NCBI GenBank assembly: GCA_030615745.1
Contig: JAUWYR010000022.1
Location: 1 to 40,028 of the forward strand
Direction of reading: 5' to 3'
DNA: 40,028 bases
From: Candidatus Zixiibacteriota bacterium
Lineage (GTDB): Bacteria; Zixibacteria; MSB-5A5; SM23-73-2
Part shown: one piece after another, positions 16,871-24,877 of the stretch
How the letters are laid out: each line of letters begins with the position of its first letter
Position numbering within the stretch: position 1 is the stretch's first letter
Notes under the pieces: model-generated
Told to the model about the DNA's origin: nothing
The model's database searches: none
Seen by the model: the letters and a program-made list of their open reading frames with translations, nothing else
Position numbers and translations under genes: made by a program

Positions 16871-17362
16871 TTAGTATCCGCTTTTATACATCCTCACCCT
16901 TCCGGTAGATGCTAAGACATCGATCATTAAATAATCGTAGACTTCCTCAGAGTATAGGTCAACTGAGCCAGAAGAAGAAGTAGAACCATTAGCTTTGAAA
17001 ATCACCACGTCATTGTTGAAACTGCTGTAACTGAAATTGATATCACCTGGCAAAGTAAGGGTTTTAATTGTAGAATCACCATAATCGTAAGTCTTAGAAC
17101 TTAAATTGACCACGTCTTCGAAGAGCACATACTGGTTATTTTCGATGTCGAAATAGACCCCAAATGGCTTTTTCTGAGAGACCGCATACGAACGAGCAAG
17201 TCTGAGCTGGGAGATGATATCCCTTCCTGAGGTCTTCATCTTAAGTCTGGTCATCACCTTTCCAAATCTTGGAATGGCAATAGTTAAGATTATCCCAATG
17301 ATGACTGCGACAATTACCACCTCAATTAAGGTAAACCCTCTTTTATTCATTAAGTTTTTCAT
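16871..17362 (-). CDS. Prepilin-like protein, GspH/FimT type
   Basis: 163 residues. A class III leader MKNLMNKRG is followed by FTLIEVVIVAVIIGIILTI, with cleavage expected between Gly and Phe and the conserved Glu at mature position 5. The mature part has the GspH/FimT pattern: GRDIISQLRLARSYAVSQKK followed by a beta-rich C-terminal region. It is a minor pilin that probably helps start pilus assembly. It begins 13 bases after the pilX-like gene. A peptidase of PilD type is needed for processing but is not in the window. Confidence 0.82.
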   Translation of the reverse strand: MKNLMNKRGFTLIEVVIVAVIIGIILTIAIPRFGKVMTRLKMKTSGRDIISQLRLARSYAVSQKKPFGVYFDIENNQYVLFEDVVNLSSKTYDYGDSTIKTLTLPGDINFSYSSFNNDVVIFKANGSTSSSGSVDLYSEEVYDYLMIDVLASTGRVRMYKSGY

Positions 17363-17375
17363 CTTCTACCCCTTT

Positions 17376-19025
17376 TTAAAGCTCCCGCCATGTTCCCGGA
17401 ACTATTCGATAGGTGTAAACGTTAATCGTTACCCCACCAGGCATCCCTGGAGGGAGGTTCTCAACTATTGCCGGAGTATGGAACAAATCAGGGACGTTGC
17501 TAATTGAGAAATAATTTGAGACCATAGCACCAGCCAACTGATTCTGCTTGGCATTGGTTATTTTATATTGGGCGAAAAAGGCACCCATTATATCAAGATG
17601 AGCATCTCCAGAACCAGCACCTATATTTAGATCAGTTGCTGAGATAAACCCGATAACATCATCTGTGCAAAACTCTCCCAAGGAGAGAAGGTGGGTGTTG
17701 ATATCTGTCTTCCCTTGTGAAACCAAGGTTCCTCTTCCGTCGAAGAGAATTGGTATCCTTTTGTCTGGTCCGGCATCCAAGGAGATATTACCAGTCACAT
17801 AGACTATTCCATCGATAATCAAATTTCCGGCGTCGTCCATAGATATGCTCCCAAAACTATTGGATTGTTCGGGCAAACTCACTCCCGGCTTTAAAGTCAG
17901 ATCTCCGGATATCACTAAGGCGTTATTATATAGATAATCCAGGTAGGTATCATAGTATGTACCGGTATTGGGATCGGTGTAAGAGTCATAAAGACCCGGC
18001 AGAGACATTGCATCACCCAGATCATAGCTTTCGGTAGTTCCATTATCGGAGTAAACTTGAGAGGCACCTTTATTCCCTCCATAACCGTCATTTACATAAC
18101 ATCCATCCATCGTCTCTTTAAATGGCGGTGAACCACCAGGCTGATCAGGAAAACCTATAGTTGCTGCTCCTGAAACGTCAACTCTTCCGTGCTTAACTCT
18201 GAGCTCAGCATTCAGAGTTTGAACCACTTCTCCATTAAAGGTCGTAGTATCTATCGCTGGAAGTCTTGATGATAGAGCTGAGTTGATGTTCTCATAATTA
18301 TTATACATATGTGCAGTTCCGGTTACATCCATAGATAGATCCCATACGCTAAGAATTCCATCATACACTCCATTTCCATTATCATCCCTATATGGTTCAG
18401 CCGGATCCCATACTCCGTCTCCATCTTGATCCAAAGTCAAAGGCTCACCCGGCTCCCAGGTTCCGTTCCCGTTTAAATCGTCATATTGGTCCGCATCATC
18501 CCAAACTTCATTACCATTCTGGTCGGTGAAAGGCTCACCATCTCCTAAGATATGAGCAGAGCCATGCAAAGATATATTTCCGGCAATAGCATTACCAGCC
18601 TGACCGGTTCCGGCAAAGATGATGTTATTCCAGACATTAAGAGGATTTCTCCTTCTTTTGACCACCACCTGAACTGCTCCCTTTCCATCCTGTGACGTTC
18701 CTCTGGAGGTCAAGGTCTTAAAAGGAAGTGTCCCGCTGACATCAACGTTGAAGGTTCCGTTCCCTATATTGGGACGGGAGTTAATAACTGCCTCTAAAGA
18801 GTCGTTATTCAGCATATCAGCGTTGTCCTTCAAAGCCCTCATCGCCCACTCCAGCCCAGCCTCAGCCACATAAAATGCCGACGTCTTCTGCTTCTGGTTC
18901 TGGGCGATGTCCATATCATTAAGCGAGGTGGTAACTGCCCCTATGAATACAAAGGTCAGCATAATCATCACTAACAAAGCTAAAAGCAAGGCAGAGCCTT
19001 TTTTTTCTTTTAAAATTCTTTTCAT
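17376..19025 (-). CDS. PilX-like minor pilin with acidic calcium-type repeats
   Basis: 549 residues. The N-terminus (MKRILKEKKGSALLLALLVM) is the PilX type: Lys-rich leader, Gly, then a hydrophobic helix, and Tyr-Val-Ala-Glu-Ala-Gly near 52-57 as in PilX_N domains. Residues 162-223 hold four acidic repeats of the DxNGNGxWDxxEP kind (for example DLNGNGTWEPGEP and DQDGDGVWDPAEP), which look like EF-hand-type calcium loops. The remaining 300 residues are rich in short beta strands (ISLHGSAHI, LRVKHGRVDVSGAATI), suggesting a beta-helix. It is far longer than ordinary PilX (about 200 residues) and could sit at the pilus tip as an adhesin; that role is inferred. Confidence 0.75.
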   Translation of the reverse strand: MKRILKEKKGSALLLALLVMIMLTFVFIGAVTTSLNDMDIAQNQKQKTSAFYVAEAGLEWAMRALKDNADMLNNDSLEAVINSRPNIGNGTFNVDVSGTLPFKTLTSRGTSQDGKGAVQVVVKRRRNPLNVWNNIIFAGTGQAGNAIAGNISLHGSAHILGDGEPFTDQNGNEVWDDADQYDDLNGNGTWEPGEPLTLDQDGDGVWDPAEPYRDDNGNGVYDGILSVWDLSMDVTGTAHMYNNYENINSALSSRLPAIDTTTFNGEVVQTLNAELRVKHGRVDVSGAATIGFPDQPGGSPPFKETMDGCYVNDGYGGNKGASQVYSDNGTTESYDLGDAMSLPGLYDSYTDPNTGTYYDTYLDYLYNNALVISGDLTLKPGVSLPEQSNSFGSISMDDAGNLIIDGIVYVTGNISLDAGPDKRIPILFDGRGTLVSQGKTDINTHLLSLGEFCTDDVIGFISATDLNIGAGSGDAHLDIMGAFFAQYKITNAKQNQLAGAMVSNYFSISNVPDLFHTPAIVENLPPGMPGGVTINVYTYRIVPGTWREL

Positions 19026-19046
19026 CTCTTCACCTCTTAAAATATT

Positions 19047-19577
19047 TTAAACTCTGTTCCTGACCTCAGCTTTTGATACCAAGGTTCTTCTTCTATACTT
19101 ATCCCCGGTATATTGGGGGTCTTTTCTCTGCTCCCTGGCAACAATCGTTAGGGTGATAAGCTTATCGTTTTGCTGAAAAGTAAGCGATTCGATATTCTCC
19201 GCAAATATCGTGGGATAATCTGAATTGACCCTTTTCATCAGGTTGGGGTGGAGGCTGTCAACCCAGGAAACGTAATAGCTTATCGTATCTATCTTTATTG
19301 AATCTTTGTAAAAAATCGTAATCGAATCAGAGCCCACTAATATGGTAGGGTGACCAGCAGGAACACCAAAGCCGGCTTTTCTTATATTGGTGGTGATCTC
19401 GTCCAAAGCCACTCTAACATTCTGTTGCATATCTGATATGTCCTCCTGTACCAGCCATTGGTTGTGCTGGACCACGTAGAATTCCAAAGCTGCTGTGCCG
19501 ACCACCAGGGTAAGAAGCGCAGCTATTAAAATTTCGATTAAGGTTACCCCTTTTTGGGAAAGAATTCTTGATTTCAT
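19047..19577 (-). CDS. Prepilin-like protein, PilW type
   Basis: 176 residues. The leader MKSRILSQKG precedes VTLIEILIAALLTLVVGTAA, with the Glu at mature position 5. It continues VQHNQWLVQEDISDMQQNVR and LDEITTNIRKAGFGVPAG, a stretch characteristic of PilW-like minor pilins. The C-terminal half is beta-rich. It lies three bases after the pilV-like gene and 21 before the pilX-like gene, in the normal order of minor pilin operons. Confidence 0.82.
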   Translation of the reverse strand: MKSRILSQKGVTLIEILIAALLTLVVGTAALEFYVVQHNQWLVQEDISDMQQNVRVALDEITTNIRKAGFGVPAGHPTILVGSDSITIFYKDSIKIDTISYYVSWVDSLHPNLMKRVNSDYPTIFAENIESLTFQQNDKLITLTIVAREQRKDPQYTGDKYRRRTLVSKAEVRNRV

Positions 19578-19580
19578 ATT

Positions 19581-19979
19581 CTACCTCTTCATTTTATATG
19601 AATAATAACTCACTTGCCTGTTTAAGTTCTTCTGATCGACCCAGGATACTTCCACCTTAATCTTGTATACACCGGGCGGAATCAAAGAATCGGTGGCGCT
19701 ATCGTTTACCCACGTCTCTCTGGTAAAACCGCCGTACAGGTTTGTATTGATACTATGCCAGGGCAAAGGACTTATCTCATCCAAACTTTTTAACTGCTCA
19801 ATCTGCTCTTGAGCTATTGCGTTAGCAACTGTTAACTCATTGGAGTAAGAGTTTCCATACATCGATATAACTATCAACGGGGCTAAAGCCAAAATCCCGA
19901 ATGCTAAAATCACCATAGAGACCATTACCTCCAGGATGGTGATTCCTCCATTTTTGCTCTGTAAAAACCTTTTTATCAT
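19581..19979 (-). CDS. Prepilin-like protein, PilV type
   Basis: About 132 residues from ATG 19979, which follows an AAAGGAG site; an upstream ATG at 20000 would include that ribosome site in the coding part and is rejected. The leader MIKRFLQSKNGG is followed by ITILEVMVSMVILAFGILAL with the Glu at position 5, then ANAIAQEQIEQLKSL, a PilV pattern. It is the first gene of the pilus cluster and lies about 40 bases after the start site expected for the sigma-54 promoter. Confidence 0.8.
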   Translation of the reverse strand: MIKRFLQSKNGGITILEVMVSMVILAFGILALAPLIVISMYGNSYSNELTVANAIAQEQIEQLKSLDEISPLPWHSINTNLYGGFTRETWVNDSATDSLIPPGVYKIKVEVSWVDQKNLNRQVSYYSYKMKR

Positions 19980-20029
19980 CTTCTCTCCTTTAAGTCTCAT
20001 TACTAATTTTCAGACCAACTTTTAATATG

Positions 20030-20045
20030 AGCAACCATTATGCCG
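20030..20045 (-). promoter_or_regulatory. Sigma-54 promoter of the pilus operon
   Basis: The minus strand reads CGGCATAATGGTTGCT. It has GG and GC exactly ten bases apart, flanked by the consensus GGCA and TTGC, and differs from the consensus mainly in the first base and one base after GGCA. Transcription would begin near 20019, about 40 bases before the pilV ATG. The gene just upstream codes for a sigma-54 activator. Confidence 0.75.
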
Positions 20046-20277
20046 ACTTTAAAAACTTTTTTTATCTTAACTTCGCCAAGCTAATATCTTACAATAAAAT
20101 AAGTTGCCCACACAAGCTGAGTATAGGAGATTTGGTTTTTGGTATTAAAAGAGAGTTTCAAATAAAGAATGGAAAAAAAACTATAAACTATTGGAGTTCT
20201 CCCATATTGCACTTAATCTTTCAAAAATGAACTTTGTTGGAAAAGTTTTTAAAAGGGGGAAATATATCTGAGAAAGA

Positions 20278-21639
20278 TCAATACTCCATTTTATACCTTT
20301 TCATTTTCTCGAAAAGGGTGGTATAATCGATCTTTAAAATCTGAGCTGCTTTTCTTTTGTTTCCTCTGGTCTCATTCAGTATTCTTTGGATAAAAGCTTT
20401 TTCTGCCTTAGCTTGAGCATGTTGACCAACCTCTTTTAATCCAGCCCCCTCCCTCAATCTTATCTCATTGTTGTCCTGAATTCTTATGGCAAGATGTTCT
20501 GGCAAAATCTTTTTCCCCTCACACAAAATGATAGCTCTCTCAATTGTATTTTCCAGCTCCCTCACATTTCCAGGCCAATGGTATCTCTCCAAAAGTTTTG
20601 CTGCCTCTTTAGATAAAGATTTTTCCGGCTTTTTCATCTCCTTACAATATTTCTGAATGAAATAGGAAGCTAAATTTTGGATATCCTCATGCCTTTCCCT
20701 TAAAGGGGGAATATTAATGGGAAAAACAGATAATCTGTAAAAGAGATCTTCCCTGAAAGCTTTTTTTTCTATTGCTTTTCTTAAATCTACATTTGAGGCA
20801 GCGATAACTCTAACATCAACAGTTATAGTCTTAGTGCCACCTAAGCGTTCAAAACTTCTCTCCTGTAATACTCTTAAAAGTTTAGCTTGAAGGGCAATAT
20901 CCAGATCCCCAACCTCATCCAAAAAGATTGTTCCTCTATCTGCGATCTCGAACTTACCCATCTTCCTTGCAACTGAGCCGGTATAGGCTCCTCTTTCAGA
21001 CCCGAAAAGCTCATTTTCCAAAAGCTCTCTCGGTATAGCAGCGCAGTTTATAGTTATATAAGGTTCGTTTTTCCTTTTTGATAAATTATGGATAGCCCGG
21101 CCCAGAAGCTCCTTGCCTGTGCCTGATTCTCCTGATAACAACACTGTTGTATCTGATAGAGCAACCTTTCTTACCAGTCCCATTACCTCTTTCATCTTCC
21201 TACTTTTGCCAATGATTTCAGCATAACCTAAATTATGTGCCAATTCCTCTCTTAAAAGGACATTCTCAGCCAAAAGTCTTCGATTCTCCAGAGCTCTCCT
21301 TATCAAAACACACAAATGGTCCGGATCAAAGGGCTTAGCCAAATAATCGAACGCCCCTTTTTTCATCGCCTGCACCGCGGTCTCAATTGTCCCATATGCG
21401 GTCATAACAATTACCGCGATTTCAGGATCAAGGTCTTTTAAAGAGGACAGGACCTCAAGACCATCCATTTGGGGAAGCTTAAGATCTGTTAAAACCAAAT
21501 CGAATCTTTTCTCCTTAGCTTTTTCAAGACAAATTTTACCATCCTTAGCCACATCCACCTCAAACCCCTCATTCTCTAAGGTTTTGGAAAGCATTTCTCT
21601 TACACTCTCTTTATCGTCAACAACTAAAACAGATGGCAT
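20278..21639 (-). CDS. NtrC-family sigma-54 response regulator (PilR-like)
   Basis: 453 residues in three parts. Residues 1-120 are a receiver with Asp8, Asp9, the phosphoacceptor Asp52 (LVLTDLKLPQMDG) and Lys102. Residues of about 140-370 are an AAA+ domain with Walker A GESGTGKE (170-177), a sigma-54 contact loop reading GAYTGS (217-222) instead of the common GAFTGA, and LDEVGDLD as Walker B. The C-terminus is a Fis-type helix-turn-helix (RGNKRKAAQILKIDYTTLFE). It activates sigma-54 promoters once phosphorylated. The candidate promoter at 20030 and the pilus operon directly downstream make it a likely PilR equivalent. No sensor kinase gene adjoins it, so its partner lies elsewhere. ATG at 21639. 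Confidence 0.9.
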   Translation of the reverse strand: MPSVLVVDDKESVREMLSKTLENEGFEVDVAKDGKICLEKAKEKRFDLVLTDLKLPQMDGLEVLSSLKDLDPEIAVIVMTAYGTIETAVQAMKKGAFDYLAKPFDPDHLCVLIRRALENRRLLAENVLLREELAHNLGYAEIIGKSRKMKEVMGLVRKVALSDTTVLLSGESGTGKELLGRAIHNLSKRKNEPYITINCAAIPRELLENELFGSERGAYTGSVARKMGKFEIADRGTIFLDEVGDLDIALQAKLLRVLQERSFERLGGTKTITVDVRVIAASNVDLRKAIEKKAFREDLFYRLSVFPINIPPLRERHEDIQNLASYFIQKYCKEMKKPEKSLSKEAAKLLERYHWPGNVRELENTIERAIILCEGKKILPEHLAIRIQDNNEIRLREGAGLKEVGQHAQAKAEKAFIQRILNETRGNKRKAAQILKIDYTTLFEKMKRYKMEY

Positions 21640-22027
21640 ATGATCTCCTTTTGTATTAACTCACCATACTATTATCGGAAAAAGCTGAAATAGTTAAATA
21701 AAAACATGATATTTTCTGTGTATAAAATAAGAACAAATCTTACTCAATCCTTTAGGAAATGTAGGTCAAGTGTGCCCGCGCTAAAAGCAGGGACACTCGA
21801 CAAAACATAGAAGGGGCAGCCAAGTATTGATATGAAAGTTCGTCAAGGGTGCTCTCACCCTTGACCGAGAAGGCGGGGTAGGGTACCCCGCCTAAACTTA
21901 TGCAACTTTTGTTCTTTTTGGATGTTGTCATCCACAAGAAATAATCTCTTCTGTTCGGTCAGGGGTTGAACCCCTGTCCGAGCTGGGTAGGGGCGGAGAA
22001 ACTATTAATTATGAACTATCTGCAGTA
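21640..22027. other. Gene-free region with stem-loops
   Basis: I see no credible gene here. Perfect inverted repeats have arms GTCAAGGGTG/CACCCTTGAC (21842-21865) and GGCGGGGTA/TACCCCGCC (21872-21892). A third, with a T-T mismatch, has arms based on CAGGGGTT/AACCCCTG around 21957-21979. Copy 5 of the GGATG hairpin family lies between them. Confidence 0.65.
21908..21943 (+). repeat. GGATG hairpin family, copy 5
   Basis: TTTGTTC, then a stem around GGATG/CATCC with loop TTGT, an outer TTCTT/AAGAA pairing and an ending AAATA. Flank, core and ending match the minus-strand copy at 11599-11634. Confidence 0.75.
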
Positions 22028-22044
22028 GGTCGATTTTCTAAAAT
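22028..22044 (-). repeat. 17-base dispersed repeat
   Basis: The minus strand reads ATTTTAGAAAATCGACC, identical to plus-strand 11274-11290. Weaker likeness continues beyond it on the TTATA...AATT side. It borders the gene remnant that begins at 22044. Confidence 0.6.
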
Positions 22045-22205
22045 TGAGAATTATCTATAAAGATGGATCACCAGTAAAACTTCTAAATGAATCAAAAGAA
22101 AATAATTATCCACTAGAGATTTTTAATTTGACTCCTGTGCTTTTAGATGATTATATTAATAAAGTACCTAAATACAATCTACCTGACTCGCTCAAAAAAA
22201 ATTAA
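22044..22205 (+). pseudogene. Probable 3' remnant of an unknown gene
   Basis: An open frame from TTG 22044 to TAA 22205 encodes about 53 residues with ordinary protein composition, including RIIYKDGSPVKLLNE, YPLEIFNLTPVLLDDYI and NKVPKYNLPDSLKKN. A TAG lies in frame just upstream at 22025, and there is no ribosome site. It reads like the C-terminal end of a lost protein. It starts exactly where a dispersed repeat ends, as if the repeat had cut the gene. I do not recognise the family. It could instead be a small functional gene, which is less likely. Confidence 0.4.
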
Positions 22206-22214
22206 ATTTTGTTG

Positions 22215-22243
22215 TTGACATTTCATCTAATTCATTTTATATA
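22215..22243 (+). promoter_or_regulatory. Probable promoter of the sdh operon
   Basis: TTGACA (22215-22220) and TATATA (22238-22243) are separated by 17 bases, about 145 bases before sdhC. The leader contains a possible nine-codon frame (ATG 22297 to TAG 22326) with an AAGGAT site, and a stem with arms TTAGGTT/AACCTAA around 22322-22354. Whether these have a role is unknown. Confidence 0.55.
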
Positions 22244-22386
22244 TTTTTTACCTTGTGATAAAAGTAACAAAGAGCCTCAAAAGAAAGGATAAAGTTATGT
22301 TTCCAAAAAAAAATCAAAAAAGTTAGGTTAGGATTTTGTAAGTCTTTTAACCTAAATAATTAACTTATAAAAAGGAGCAAAGTTTT

Positions 22387-22737
22387 ATGAATCAAAAAAC
22401 ATCTTTTTCTTCTGCATATGGATGGTTTATCCAAAGAATTACCGGGATTTTATTAGCCTTTTTTCTCATAGTTCATATTAACATCTTACATTTTGGAGAG
22501 AAATTCTTTATCGATTTCAATATGGTAACTGAGCGCCTTCAAGGCTCTTTCTGGTGGGGAATCTTTTACATCATATTCATACCAGTAGTTTTGTTCCACG
22601 CTTTAAATGGCGTCTGGGGATTGGTCCAGGATTACAGACCGAGCTCAGGACTTCAGAAAACTGTAAAAGCATTTTTCTGGACATTGGGGATCGTAGCCAC
22701 ATTTTATGGAATTTTGGCGATAACGACATTTTTATAA
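22387..22737 (+). CDS. sdhC: Succinate dehydrogenase membrane subunit (first)
   Basis: 116 residues with three membrane helices. GWFIQRITGILLAFFLIVHI near the N-terminus carries the Ser/Arg quinone-site pattern and a possible haem-ligand His; a second His lies in FHALNGVWG. Together with the next gene it anchors SdhAB in the inner membrane and passes electrons from succinate to quinone. It has an AAGGAG ribosome site and lies 13 bases before the second anchor gene. Which of the two anchors should be called C or D cannot be settled from sequence alone; I named them by order. Confidence 0.8.
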   Translation: MNQKTSFSSAYGWFIQRITGILLAFFLIVHINILHFGEKFFIDFNMVTERLQGSFWWGIFYIIFIPVVLFHALNGVWGLVQDYRPSSGLQKTVKAFFWTLGIVATFYGILAITTFL

Positions 22738-22750
22738 AAAGGAGTAAACT

Positions 22751-23149
22751 ATGTATGAAAAGAAATCCGGGATAATAAAATATTATTTCGATGAATGGGG
22801 TCTGAACAAAAACATCGGAACTTTCTCCTGGCTTTTGCACAGGTTAACCGGTATGATTTTAGCCTTGTATCTTTTCGCTCATATAATTGTAGTTAGCTCT
22901 GGCTTGTGGGGCCCTGAGTCCTTTAACACTTGGCTTAAAGTTGTGCAGACTCCTTTAACCCATTTTCTTGAGATTTTCCTTTTAGCTTGTATAGCCCTTC
23001 ATCTATTAAATGGGCTTAGAATTATTTTAACTGACCTTCTGTTTGTCACAAAACAACATAAGGCGATCTTTTGGGTAGCAGGAGCTATTTTTGTTTTGTT
23101 TATGATTGTAACCCTTTCAGTATTTTTACCCAGAGTATTTTCACATTAA
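22751..23149 (+). CDS. sdhD: Succinate dehydrogenase membrane subunit (second)
   Basis: 132 residues with three membrane helices. FSWLLHRLTGMILALYLFAH has the HRxTG pattern of cytochrome b556 subunits, and CIALHLLNGLRIILTD carries the second conserved His and Arg. Length and pattern mirror the first anchor, so the pair looks like an old duplication. By motif alone this one is the more SdhC-like of the two. It sits between the first anchor and sdhA, with an AAGGAG site upstream. Confidence 0.8.
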   Translation: MYEKKSGIIKYYFDEWGLNKNIGTFSWLLHRLTGMILALYLFAHIIVVSSGLWGPESFNTWLKVVQTPLTHFLEIFLLACIALHLLNGLRIILTDLLFVTKQHKAIFWVAGAIFVLFMIVTLSVFLPRVFSH

Positions 23150-23164
23150 AAAGAAGAGGAGGAT

Positions 23165-24865
23165 ATGTTATTCCATGAAGTTTTAATTATTGGTGGTGGT
23201 CTGGCAGGTCTGAGAGCAGCCATAGAGGTGGCTGAGATGGGTCGGGATGTGGCTGTTGTATCGAAGATTCATCCGATGCGGTCCCATTCCGGTGAAGCTC
23301 AGGGTGGTATCAACGCTTCTTTAGCCAATGTTGAAAAAGGTAAGGAGGATTCGAAAGAGAAACACTGGTATGATACTGTAAAAGGGAGCGATTTTCTTGC
23401 AGACCAGGATGCTTCTGAGATTTTGACTGCACAAGCCCCGGAAGTTATCTTTGAGATGGAGCACTGGGGATGTCCTTTTTCCCGGACCCCAGAGGGGAAA
23501 ATTGCCCAGCGTCCTTTTGGAGGAGCTGGTTTACCAAGAACCTGTTATGCTGCTGATAAGACCGGGCTTTATCTTCTCCAGACTGTCTGGGAGCAAAATA
23601 TCAAACACAATGTAAAAGTCTATGAGGAATGGGTTGTTTTAGGTCTGGCTACCGAAGATGGGAAATGCTGTGGAGTTGTCTCGATGGATTTTCTCTCCGG
23701 TGAACTTATTGCTATTGGAGCTAACGCGGTCATCTTCGCCACTGGAGGAATCGGTAGAATTTATGCTAATACCACTAATGCTATAACTAATACAGGCTTG
23801 GCAATTTCCATTCCATACTGGGTCGGAGTTCCTTTGAAAGACATGGAATTTATCCAGTTCCATCCAACTTCTTTAGCCCGAACCCATATTCTCATGACTG
23901 AGGGATGTAGAGGGGAAGGTGGTTATCTAAGAAATAAGGATGGCGAACGCTTCATGAGCAGATACGTTTCAGAAAAAGTAATGGAGTTGGGTCCCAGAGA
24001 TATCGTTGCTCGCTCTATTCAAACTGAGATAAATGAGGGAAGGGGATTTCCGGATGGAACAGTGCATTTGGATCTCACACATCTTGGAGCAAAAAAGATT
24101 CTGGAAAGACTCCCTGGTATAAGGGATATATGCATGAATTTCATCGGAATTGACCCGATCTATGAACCCATTCCCATAACTCCAGGGATGCACTATATAA
24201 TGGGTGGAATTGAGACAGATAAGGATGGACAGACTCCTATGGAGGGCTTCTTAGCTGCTGGTGAGTGCGCATGTATTAGCACTCACGGGGCAAACCGACT
24301 TGGAGGAAACTCCCTTCTGGAAACTGTGGTTTTCGGTGAAAGAGCAGGAAAAAAAGCAGGAGAATATGTTAAGGATAAGGACAAAAAGACCAAAACGAAA
24401 GCTTTAGAAGATGCGCTGAAAAGAGAACAGGATACAATTGAAAAATTCAGAAAAGGTGGTGGAGAGGAAAATCCTTATAAGATAAAAGACGAATTGGCTA
24501 AATTGATGGTGAAAAGGTTTGGGCTTTTCCGCCAAGAGAAGGATATGAAAACTGGCCTTGAGGAGATAAGGAAATTAAAGGAAAGATTCAAAAAGATAAG
24601 ACCAGTTTTTGGAGGAAAGGTGTTCAACTTAGACCTTTTGAGTTTTTATGAAATAAAGGCAAATCTCGATGCTGCAGAAGCAGAAGCGGTCTCAGCTATT
24701 GCTCGAAAGGAGACCAGAGGCTCTCATTATAGAACGGATTTCAATAAAAGGGATGATGAAAACTGGCTTAAGCATACCCTCGCCACCTATACCCCTGAGG
24801 GACCAAAGCTTTCTTATAAGCCTGTAACAATAACAAAATTTCAGCCAGAGGTAAGAAAATATTAA
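23165..24865 (+). CDS. sdhA: Succinate dehydrogenase flavoprotein subunit
   Basis: 566 residues. The FAD fold begins IIGGGLAGLRAAIEVAE. His41 in RSHSGEAQGGINASL is the expected site of covalent FAD attachment. Catalytic parts are FIQFHPTSL, TEGCRGEGGYLRN and MHYIMGGIETD; STHGANRLGGNSLLETVVFG binds FAD. It oxidises succinate to fumarate in the cytoplasm. Reverse (fumarate reductase) use cannot be excluded from sequence. The order anchor-anchor-A-B with short gaps marks one transcript; a strong AGGAGG precedes the ATG. Confidence 0.95.
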   Translation: MLFHEVLIIGGGLAGLRAAIEVAEMGRDVAVVSKIHPMRSHSGEAQGGINASLANVEKGKEDSKEKHWYDTVKGSDFLADQDASEILTAQAPEVIFEMEHWGCPFSRTPEGKIAQRPFGGAGLPRTCYAADKTGLYLLQTVWEQNIKHNVKVYEEWVVLGLATEDGKCCGVVSMDFLSGELIAIGANAVIFATGGIGRIYANTTNAITNTGLAISIPYWVGVPLKDMEFIQFHPTSLARTHILMTEGCRGEGGYLRNKDGERFMSRYVSEKVMELGPRDIVARSIQTEINEGRGFPDGTVHLDLTHLGAKKILERLPGIRDICMNFIGIDPIYEPIPITPGMHYIMGGIETDKDGQTPMEGFLAAGECACISTHGANRLGGNSLLETVVFGERAGKKAGEYVKDKDKKTKTKALEDALKREQDTIEKFRKGGGEENPYKIKDELAKLMVKRFGLFRQEKDMKTGLEEIRKLKERFKKIRPVFGGKVFNLDLLSFYEIKANLDAAEAEAVSAIARKETRGSHYRTDFNKRDDENWLKHTLATYTPEGPKLSYKPVTITKFQPEVRKY

Positions 24866-24877
24866 AAGGAGAAAAAT

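Noticed and set aside
22297-22326. Nine-codon frame in the sdh leader
   Set aside because: It has a fair ribosome site, but nine Lys-rich codons in AT-rich DNA are easily due to chance; kept only as a note under the sdh promoter.
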